Shown: piece by piece, positions 54,503 through 64,000 of the stretch | How positions within the stretch are numbered: position 1 is the first letter of the stretch | How the letters are laid out: each line of letters begins with the position of its first letter | The notes under the pieces: model-generated | Seen by the model: only the letters and a program-made list of their open reading frames with translations | What the model was told of the DNA's origin: nothing | The model's database searches: none | Position numbers and translations under genes: made by a program | Assembly (NCBI RefSeq): GCF_900184685.1 | Contig: NZ_FXXL01000007.1 | Span: 2,375,331-2,439,330 of the forward strand | DNA from: Butyricimonas sp. Marseille-P3923 | Lineage (GTDB): Bacteria > Bacteroidota > Bacteroidia > Bacteroidales > Marinifilaceae | Length of the DNA stretch: 64,000 bases | Direction: 5' to 3'

Positions 54503-57500
54503 ATGAAAAAAAATCCATTTAAGAAACAGCATTTGAGTTTATTACTCATTTTCCTATTCGTATTCGGCATGGGGAGTTACGCTGACACTCCCGTGAAAAA
54601 AGTGACTCTGGACGTGAAGAATATACCTCTTCGCGAAGTATTCAAACAAATCAAAGAACAGACCGAAGTAAAATTCATTTACAGCGAAGTCGAAATTCAG
54701 AAAGCCTCAAACGTCACCTTGAAATTCGAGAACCAACCGTTAAAAACGGCATTGGATCTTATTTTCAAAAACCAGCCTTACACCTATGAAATCGAAAACG
54801 ACATTGTCATCGTGAAACCGAAACCGGCGACCGACACCCCGGAAAAGAAAAAAACACGCACGATCAAAGGTCAGGTACTGGACGAAAACAACCAGCCCAT
54901 CGCCGGAGCCAACATCTGGCTGAAAGGAACCACCACCGGAGTACCTTCCGACGTCAACGGAAACTATGTTCTTACATTTGACGAGAAATATAACACCGTC
55001 ATGGTATCCTTCATCGGTTACAAAACCATTGAAATGCCCTTGGGTAAACAGGAAGTAATCAACTTCAAACTGGAACCCGACAAGGAAACCTTAGACGAAG
55101 TGGTGGTAACCGGATACCAAACCATTTCCAAGGAACGCTCTACCGGAGCTTTTGCCAAAGTAAGCGCCACCACTCTCGAAACCCGTCGTTTGGACAACTT
55201 GTCCTCCGTACTGGAAGGACAGGTCGCCGGGTATTCCGACGGAATCATCCGGGGAGTATCAACCATGAATGCCATGCAAACCCCGCTTTACGTGATTGAC
55301 GGCTTTCCCGTGGAAAACACCACTATCGACGCCTACGGCAATGTCACGGAAAACATACCCGATCTCAACATGGAAGACATCGAAAGCATCACCATATTAA
55401 AAGATGCCGCCGCCACCTCTATCTACGGGGCACGCGCTGCCAATGGTGTCGTTGTCATCGTGACCAAAAAAGCCAAACAAGGCAAGACTCAAGTACAACT
55501 TTCCGGCTCGTTTACCATTCATCCTTATTCCTACTACACGGGTAACTTGACCAATTCGGCCGATATCATCGAACTGGAAAAATACTGGGCGACACAAAAC
55601 GCCGAATTAAACAATGGCATAGACCGGGCGATTGCCGAGGCTGAAAACCTCCGGAACAACTATTCCACCCTACCCAGCGCGGGGACCAATATCTTACTCG
55701 ACCTTTACACGAACAAGATTTCTCAAGCAGAAGCGGACGCGAAACTGGCAGAATTGAGCTCTCGGGGATTCGGCTTTTACAAGGATGTAGAGAAATACGC
55801 CAAACGCAATCCTTTCTACCAGCAATACAACCTGAGCGTGGGCAAAGCCACAGACCGGAATAACTTCAACCTCTCCGTCAGTTACCGGAACAACAAAGAA
55901 GAAGACCGATACACGAAAAACGATCAAGTCGGGGTAAATATCACAAATTCACTTCAACTGACTTCTTGGTTGAAAGCAGATGTCGGCGTTTACATCAGTT
56001 TCAAGAATAAAACGGAACAAACATACGACTTATTCAGTTCTTACAGTGCGGGCTTCACCGCGAGTCCCTACGATCGGTTAAAAGAAAACGGCACACCCGT
56101 CACCATTGCCGCCCAGCAAACAAAGACCGTGAGAGATAATATAGCCAATTACGGACTATACAGTCTGGATATCGTACCGCTTGACGAACTCGACAGACGT
56201 TTGAACAAAACCAGAGAATTTAACAACCGCCTGTACGGGAAACTGGATATCAAAATCCTTCCGTGGTTATCCTACAATACCATGTTCCAATACGAATACG
56301 GGGTAAGCCGCTTGAAACGTCTGGAAGAAATGGAATCTTTGAATACCCGCCAAACGGTCAACAAATTTGCCACGAACAATAACGGAGAAGCCTTGTATAA
56401 CCTGCCCGCGGGGGATATATTCTACACGCAGGAACATCATTCCAACGCGTATAATTTCCGCCAGCAAATCAATGTTGACAAAACATTCAACGACTTGCAC
56501 AACGTAACATGGATCATCGGGCAGGAAATCAGAAACACCAAGCTGGAATATAACAGTCTTACCCGCTACGGCTACGACAGCGGATTATTGTCATCACAAT
56601 ATATCGATGAAACCAAACTGACGGCAGGTTTCTCCGGTCTGATGAACTCGTGGGCATCGCTCACCTCTCCCCGGTCACAATCGGAATTGGTAAACCGTTT
56701 CGTGTCATTCTATTCCAACATAGCCTATTCATTCGACAACCGTTACACCCTCTCCGGCAGTATCCGTTGGGATCGTTCCAACCTATGGGGTACAAACTCC
56801 AAATACCAAAACAAACCGTTATGGTCTGTCGGGGCAAACTGGAATATCAACCGGGAAAGCTTCTTTAACGTAAACTGGATAGATTTACTAAAACTTCGGG
56901 CATCATACGGTATTGGCGGTAATATCGCGAAAGACGCCGCACCCTATCTCACGGCCAATTACTACGCGAGCACCTTAGTCGGAGGCTTGTACGGAAATAT
57001 CTCTTCACCTCCTAATCCAAACCTGCGTTGGGAAAAAACAACGACCATAAACGTCGGTATAGACTTTTCAGCGCTCACGGGACGCTTGTCCGGAACGTTT
57101 GAAGTGTACAACAAAAAAAGTGTAGACCTGCTTGCCAACCAAATGGGAGTACCCACGGAAGGTTTCGGGTACAGAACCCTCTCCTTCAACAACGGGGCTA
57201 TGCGTAACCGGGGATTTGAATTGACACTCCAAGGGGACATCCTCCGCAAAACCGAAGTCAAATGGAATGCGGGATTCCTTTTCGGGTACAACAAAAACAA
57301 AGTAACCAAGATTAATGTAACTGCACCCGTGTATTATCTCCAAATGGATTATCCTATGGCATACCCCAGAGAAGGAAAACCTTATAACGCTATTTACGCT
57401 TACAAATGGGCAGGATTGAGTGAAAAAGGAGAACCTCAAATGTACGATTTGAACGGAGAAATCACGACAACGAAATACACGGATCTCGAAGCGATCCATT

Positions 57501-58000
57501 ATGCCGGGACAAGTGTTCCCGTTTACAGCGGTTCCTTCACGAACACATTGAACTACAAAAACTTTGAATTTTCATTCATGCTGCTTTACGCGGGCGGTCA
57601 TAAAATACGCAACACCAATATTCCCACGATCAGCATGGGCAGGACGGTCAGTATGACGAACAAAGACATCCGTAAACGCTGGCAAGAAGCAGGTGACGAG
57701 GAAAAAACCAATGTTCCCCGCCTCTTGTTCAGCACATCCCCGGAATTTAATTACGCGCGGGAAAGCATATACGGGAAAGCAGACATTCACGTGTTGGATG
57801 CATCCTATATTAAAATCAGCAATCTCTCGCTCTCGTACAGAGTTCCGGTTGAATGGGTGAAGAAAATCGGTCTTGGTGCAGCCCGTGTACAATTCAATAT
57901 CGAAAATTTAGCCACCCTTGCATTTAACAGCAAAGCCGGAGTTCTTCTGGGAAGTAAGAACAAACCGAATTACGTTTGTGGACTCTACCTGAACTTTTAA
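54503..58000 (+). CDS. SusC/RagA family TonB-linked outer membrane protein with STN domain (second locus)
   Basis: The 1165-residue protein has a signal peptide, an STN domain at about 35-105 (KVTLDVKNIPLREVFKQI), a CarboxypepD-regulatory-like domain at about 122-205 (KGQVLDENNQPIAGANIWLKG), then plug and barrel (DEVVVTGYQTI, DAAATSIYGARAANGVVVI). It ends in Phe, as outer-membrane barrels do. It imports an unknown cargo with its SusD partner and signals to FecR. Confidence 0.97.
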   Translation: MKKNPFKKQHLSLLLIFLFVFGMGSYADTPVKKVTLDVKNIPLREVFKQIKEQTEVKFIYSEVEIQKASNVTLKFENQPLKTALDLIFKNQPYTYEIENDIVIVKPKPATDTPEKKKTRTIKGQVLDENNQPIAGANIWLKGTTTGVPSDVNGNYVLTFDEKYNTVMVSFIGYKTIEMPLGKQEVINFKLEPDKETLDEVVVTGYQTISKERSTGAFAKVSATTLETRRLDNLSSVLEGQVAGYSDGIIRGVSTMNAMQTPLYVIDGFPVENTTIDAYGNVTENIPDLNMEDIESITILKDAAATSIYGARAANGVVVIVTKKAKQGKTQVQLSGSFTIHPYSYYTGNLTNSADIIELEKYWATQNAELNNGIDRAIAEAENLRNNYSTLPSAGTNILLDLYTNKISQAEADAKLAELSSRGFGFYKDVEKYAKRNPFYQQYNLSVGKATDRNNFNLSVSYRNNKEEDRYTKNDQVGVNITNSLQLTSWLKADVGVYISFKNKTEQTYDLFSSYSAGFTASPYDRLKENGTPVTIAAQQTKTVRDNIANYGLYSLDIVPLDELDRRLNKTREFNNRLYGKLDIKILPWLSYNTMFQYEYGVSRLKRLEEMESLNTRQTVNKFATNNNGEALYNLPAGDIFYTQEHHSNAYNFRQQINVDKTFNDLHNVTWIIGQEIRNTKLEYNSLTRYGYDSGLLSSQYIDETKLTAGFSGLMNSWASLTSPRSQSELVNRFVSFYSNIAYSFDNRYTLSGSIRWDRSNLWGTNSKYQNKPLWSVGANWNINRESFFNVNWIDLLKLRASYGIGGNIAKDAAPYLTANYYASTLVGGLYGNISSPPNPNLRWEKTTTINVGIDFSALTGRLSGTFEVYNKKSVDLLANQMGVPTEGFGYRTLSFNNGAMRNRGFELTLQGDILRKTEVKWNAGFLFGYNKNKVTKINVTAPVYYLQMDYPMAYPREGKPYNAIYAYKWAGLSEKGEPQMYDLNGEITTTKYTDLEAIHYAGTSVPVYSGSFTNTLNYKNFEFSFMLLYAGGHKIRNTNIPTISMGRTVSMTNKDIRKRWQEAGDEEKTNVPRLLFSTSPEFNYARESIYGKADIHVLDASYIKISNLSLSYRVPVEWVKKIGLGAARVQFNIENLATLAFNSKAGVLLGSKNKPNYVCGLYLNF

Positions 58001-58018
58001 TTCTAAAATCGAAAGACC

Positions 58019-59455
58019 ATGAAAAAGAAAATACAATATATACTCGTAAGTATCAGTCTTCTGATAACAGGAGCTCTTTTTTCCTCCTGCAACGACTTTT
58101 TAGACATTCTCCCCAAAGGAGAAAAAATCCCGACAACCCTCGCCGACTTCGACGCTTTTATCCGGAATGAATCAAATCATCTTAACGATGCCACACAAGC
58201 CATAAACCTATTGAACGACGTGTACATGAAACCGAGTTCCCTCACTTCTGTAACACTAAATTCTATCAACTACAACTGGCAGGAAAACGAAGATCGCATC
58301 GAACAAAACAATTCCGATGAAGCCCTCTATTACTATTCCTATTCCGCCATCGCGAATTGGAATCTTATTATCAGCAGCGTACCCGATGCCACGGAATGTA
58401 CCCAAGCAGAACGGGATGAATTGATCGCTCAAGCAAAAGTACTCCGGGCAATGAATTATTTCTATCTGACAAACTATTATGCGGAAGCCTACAACAGCAC
58501 AACTGCCGCCACGAAGCTATCCGTTCCCCAGATTCTCAGTATGGATATGGGGGCTCCCTCTACCCAGATCACGATCGAAAAAATGTATGGATTCATTTTA
58601 CAAGACCTTACCGAGGCTCTTCCGGCTCTCCCCGAAGAAGGTACTACCGTCCTGCACCCGACTCTGGGAACCGCATACGCCATGTTGGCACGGGTATATC
58701 TCACCATGGGCGATTACACGAATGCCTTAACATACGCGGAAGAAGCCTTGAAACAAAACGATGAACTATATGACTGGCGTACCTATTACGAGCAAAACAA
58801 AGAACAAATAGAAAAACCGGACGATTGGTCAACCAGTTATCCCGCTATCGGCTTGAATAACCCGGAAAACTATATTTTCCGCTACGGGACCAACACACAA
58901 AAGAACTTCGGACAAAGCGGAGTCAACGGAGCTTTAACCATCACGCGTGCCGCCCTTTTTGAAGAAGGCGATGCCCGTTTTGCCTCTAAATGGAAAGCGA
59001 AATACGAAGCACCCGATGATATATTCTATGGTATCCGTAATGATAAATTTAACGGTGGTGGAATCTCCACGCCCGAAATGTATTACATAAAGGCCGAATG
59101 TCTTGCACGCAAAGGAGGACAGGACAATATCAACGAAGCCATGAACGTTCTGAACGCCGTACGTGTAACCCGTATCTTCGCGGATAAATACGCTCCACTC
59201 TCTGCCGCCACGACAGAGCAAGCCGTGAAATACATCATTTCGGAAAAAGCGAACGAATACGTGCAAACCGCCATCCCTTTTTGGGATATGCGTCGCTTAA
59301 ATCAAGATGCCCTGTACGCCCGGACACTCACGAAAGAGTTTAATGAAAGTACACTCACCCTATCCCCGACTTCGCACCTGTGGATAATGCCCTTCCCGTT
59401 GGGAGCTACAAGCAATCCGGGGAACGGAACCATAAAACAAAATGTAGAACGATAA
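58019..59455 (+). CDS. RagB/SusD family nutrient-uptake outer membrane lipoprotein (second locus)
   Basis: The 478-residue protein has lipobox ALFSSC and the opening NDFLDILPKGEKIPTTLADF. SusD-type helices include LIAQAKVLRAMNYFYLTNYY. The C-terminal region has GGISTPEMYYIKAECLARKG and KANEYVQTAIPFWDMRRLN. It is downstream of the second susC by 18 bases. Confidence 0.96.
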   Translation: MKKKIQYILVSISLLITGALFSSCNDFLDILPKGEKIPTTLADFDAFIRNESNHLNDATQAINLLNDVYMKPSSLTSVTLNSINYNWQENEDRIEQNNSDEALYYYSYSAIANWNLIISSVPDATECTQAERDELIAQAKVLRAMNYFYLTNYYAEAYNSTTAATKLSVPQILSMDMGAPSTQITIEKMYGFILQDLTEALPALPEEGTTVLHPTLGTAYAMLARVYLTMGDYTNALTYAEEALKQNDELYDWRTYYEQNKEQIEKPDDWSTSYPAIGLNNPENYIFRYGTNTQKNFGQSGVNGALTITRAALFEEGDARFASKWKAKYEAPDDIFYGIRNDKFNGGGISTPEMYYIKAECLARKGGQDNINEAMNVLNAVRVTRIFADKYAPLSAATTEQAVKYIISEKANEYVQTAIPFWDMRRLNQDALYARTLTKEFNESTLTLSPTSHLWIMPFPLGATSNPGNGTIKQNVER

Positions 59456-59474
59456 GCTTTAAAACGACACGATA

Positions 59475-60644
59475 ATGAAAACAATAATAATCATGATACT
59501 AGCCATCATCACGCTAGCCACCACTGCTTGTGCTTCAAAAGATTCATTTACAATCAATGGAACAATCACCGGCTTAACCGACGGAACAGAAATTTGCCTC
59601 GTGCCGGGTTCTACTCACAAACAAGAAAAACCCATTGCAACGACAACTCTTTCTAACGGCAAATTTACCTTTTCCGGTCAAGTTGAATCACCCCGGATGT
59701 TCTACATACAATTGAAAGAAAATTCGGGCGTAATACAAGTAATGGTAGAGAACGGGGTAAATGCCACTGTTACAAGCAAGGTAGAAACCCGGGATAACAA
59801 TGGTCAAGAATGGACCTCTTTTAGTGATACAAAAGTATCCGGCTCCCCCATCCACGAGGAATTTCTCAAAAAAATGGCATTTAAAGAAGAATTAGAACAG
59901 ATGTTTATGAGCAAAAATGAAAAACACAAGGTAATCAGCGCCCAAATAGGTGAAGCCAGAATGAATAAAAACAAAATTCTCATGGACTCTCTTGCCAAAA
60001 CAAAAGAATATCAGGAAATGGCTGCAGACGAAAATCTTTTTTTCAAAGCTGCGGGGGAAAAGACAAAACAAGCCGTCATGGATAACAAGAATTCTTGGTG
60101 GGGACCTTTCCTTATGTTGCAATCCATGAGTTGGTTCGAGGAAGAGCAAAAAGAATGGTTCGCGAACTTCTCACCGGAAGCGCAGAAAAGTTATTACGGT
60201 CAAATTGTTTATGAAGAACTATATCCGGAAACCCTCGAAGGCAAACAAGCCCCTGACTTTACCGTAACTGACTCTCAAGGTAAAACACTCACTTTACAAG
60301 AACTAATAAAAGGCAAAAAATACACACTCATCGACTTTTGGGCATCTTGGTGTGGACCATGCCGTCGGGAAATTCCCAACCTGAAAGCCTTGTATAAAGA
60401 ATTTGCAACCAAAGGTCTTGAAATAATCAGCATATCCATAGACAAAGACAATGCTGCATGGCAAAAAGCACTTCAAGAAGAACAATTTCCTTGGCCTAAT
60501 TTCTTGGATAAATCAAATATCGCCGATGCATACGAAGTAAAACTTATCCCCGCGATCTTCCTTGTAGATTCAACAGGAAAAGTCTTATCCATCAAACTAC
60601 GAGGCAAAGCATTGGAAGAAAAAATAAAAGAGTTTCTCAAGTAA
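59475..60644 (+). CDS. TlpA/DUF4369 family thiol-disulfide protein
   Basis: The 389-residue protein has a signal peptide (IMILAIITLATTACASK), an N-terminal DUF4369-like beta domain, a helical linker, and a C-terminal thioredoxin-fold domain with the redox motif WASWCGPCRREIP near residue 290. The lipobox ATTAC suggests a lipoprotein. It likely reduces or handles disulfides in the envelope. It is the last gene of the second sigma/FecR/SusC/SusD operon, followed by a strong terminator. Confidence 0.93.
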   Translation: MKTIIIMILAIITLATTACASKDSFTINGTITGLTDGTEICLVPGSTHKQEKPIATTTLSNGKFTFSGQVESPRMFYIQLKENSGVIQVMVENGVNATVTSKVETRDNNGQEWTSFSDTKVSGSPIHEEFLKKMAFKEELEQMFMSKNEKHKVISAQIGEARMNKNKILMDSLAKTKEYQEMAADENLFFKAAGEKTKQAVMDNKNSWWGPFLMLQSMSWFEEEQKEWFANFSPEAQKSYYGQIVYEELYPETLEGKQAPDFTVTDSQGKTLTLQELIKGKKYTLIDFWASWCGPCRREIPNLKALYKEFATKGLEIISISIDKDNAAWQKALQEEQFPWPNFLDKSNIADAYEVKLIPAIFLVDSTGKVLSIKLRGKALEEKIKEFLK

Positions 60645-60665
60645 GCATATATCATTTCACACAGC

Positions 60666-60697
60666 AGAAAAGAGTAGGTATTCCTACTCTTTTTTTC
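60666..60697 (+). terminator. Intrinsic terminator of the second SusCD operon
   Basis: AAAGAGTAGG (60669-60678) pairs with CCTACTCTTT (60683-60692), followed by a T-run. Confidence 0.9.
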
Positions 60698-60744
60698 ATT
60701 ATCTAAAAGCAAATAAATTAAATACAGTCTACAACGCAAGAAAA

Positions 60745-60804
60745 GCAACCTGCAACTTGCCGAAGGCAAATGTAACCTGCAACTTGCAACTCGCCGGAGG
60801 CGAC
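60745..60804. repeat. Single-armed element of 7-base words
   Basis: The 14-base word AACCTGCAACTTGC appears twice in direct orientation (60747-60760 and 60774-60787). Mini-hairpins TTGCC/GGCAA and TCGCC/GGCGA sit between and after them. It uses the same words as one arm of the element after fabD. Confidence 0.65.
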
Positions 60805-60841
60805 TAAAACAGAGGATGAGCTAGAATACCATTTACATCAT

Positions 60842-60874
60842 AAAAAAAGAGCGACTCTTTTCAGAATCGCTCTT
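60842..60874 (-). terminator. Intrinsic terminator of the rRNA operon
   Basis: AAGAGCGA (60847-60854) pairs with TCGCTCTT (60867-60874); a T-run follows on the minus strand (A-run at 60842-60848 on plus). It lies right after the 5S rRNA. Confidence 0.9.
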
Positions 60875-60881
60875 CTCTAAA

Positions 60882-60991
60882 TCTGGCATCGACCTACTCT
60901 CCCACCTCTCGGCAGTACCATCGGCGCTAACGGGCTTAACTTCTCTGTTCGGGATGGGAAGAGGTGGATCACCGTCGCTATAGACACCGTT
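60882..60991 (-). rRNA. 5S ribosomal RNA
   Basis: The minus-strand sequence has the 5S features: the terminal helix GGTGTC (complement of 60988-60983) with GATGCC (complement of 60890-60885), the conserved loop with CCCGAACAGAGAAGTTAAG, and GAGAGTAGG near the 3' end. The exact ends are estimated within a few bases. Confidence 0.93.
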
Positions 60992-60996
60992 TAATA

Positions 60997-61200
60997 AAAT
61001 TGAAAGTTGAAAATGGAAAATTGAAAATTATTCCCAATCATCCCTGTCTCCAAGCTTCCGTCACTCCATCGTGGCGCTCCCGCCACAGTGACAATATCTT
61101 TTTAAAGTTCATCATCTCAACATGTATCGAAAACCGGTCGTCAATTTCAATCCTGATTACATTTCATCATTTTCAATTCTCAACTTTCAATTTTCAATTG
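60997..61200. repeat. Inverted TTGAAAA-word arms in the 23S-5S spacer
   Basis: The arm at 60997-61029 has words TTGAAAG, TTGAAAA and GGAAAAT. The arm at 61168-61200 has their complements (TTTCAATT, CAACTTTC). Between them is a GTGGCG/CGCCAC mini-hairpin near 61070-61085. No tRNA is in this spacer. Similar words lie between arcC and argF (about 15207-15236). Confidence 0.65.
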
Positions 61201-61254
61201 CCATTGTCATCTTGACAATGGCCCGGAACGTTAAACGTATCATCTAACCCGCCG

Positions 61255-64000
<2,746 letters not shown>

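Noticed and set aside
60964..61215. Open frame on the plus strand in the 5S-23S spacer.
   Set aside because: It runs through the 5S gene end and low-complexity repeat words; no protein features.

Overview
The window reads as chromosome of a member of the Bacteroidales (phylum Bacteroidota). The evidence is two ECF sigma/FecR/SusC/SusD loci, lipoproteins with SusD-type lipoboxes, several promoters of the Bacteroidota form (TTG or TTTG, about 20 bases, TAnnTTTG), GldA/F/G-type genes and a TrpB2-type tryptophan synthase. The mix of SusC/SusD with DUF4843, PKD-like lipoproteins and HEXXHxxGxxH metalloproteases resembles Odoribacteraceae such as Butyricimonas or Odoribacter. That family-level placement is inference from memory. 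No phage, integrase, transposase, CRISPR array or plasmid gene was seen.

Layout. 1-13682 (all minus strand) is a sigma/anti-sigma-controlled nutrient-uptake locus: ECF sigma, FecR, SusC, SusD, DUF4843 lipoprotein, PKD-like lipoprotein and two tandem secreted zinc metalloproteases, the last cut by the window edge. No glycoside hydrolase is present, so the likely cargo is peptide or protein. 14117-16205 holds catabolic-type ornithine carbamoyltransferase and carbamate kinase. 16458-22574 (plus) is a housekeeping run: DivIC/FtsB-like, RuvX, peptide deformylase, ComEC, TrkA, TrkH. 22611-28920 (minus) holds TsaC/Sua5, transaldolase-like Fsa, a YeiH-type transporter, an AHSA1-like protein, an OmpH/Skp chaperone, and an overlapping trio of glycosyltransferase, ECF sigma and a carboxypeptidase-regulatory-like protein.

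29051-36549 is mostly amino-acid and central metabolism: a phosphofructokinase with pyrophosphate-type motifs, a small lipoprotein, trpB2, prmA, aspartate kinase and lysA. Two RNA attenuators sit here. One is a Trp-codon leader peptide before trpB2. The other is a Met-codon leader peptide before aspartate kinase. A candidate small RNA with a pseudoknot is encoded on the minus strand just upstream of the Trp leader.

36664-42228 (minus) has a large ABC-2 permease/M1-like fusion, a small Ig-like secreted protein, and the FloA/NfeD pair. 42715-50845 (plus) has folE, fabD, a PgpH-like HD protein, a LacI regulator and gldA/F/G. 50861-52253 (minus) has dapA and a DUF6913-like protein. 52418-60644 (plus) starts with tRNA-Arg(ACG), then a second sigma/FecR/SusC/SusD locus ending in a TlpA-like thiol-disulfide protein. 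60842-64000 (minus) is an rRNA operon: terminator, 5S, and most of 23S, with 16S expected beyond the right edge.

A recurring theme is intergenic DNA made of short words (7 or 9 bases) repeated in inverted arms, usually right after a stop codon. At least seven such elements are present. Together with the Met-codon attenuator and the pseudoknotted RNA candidate, they are the least explained signals in the window.
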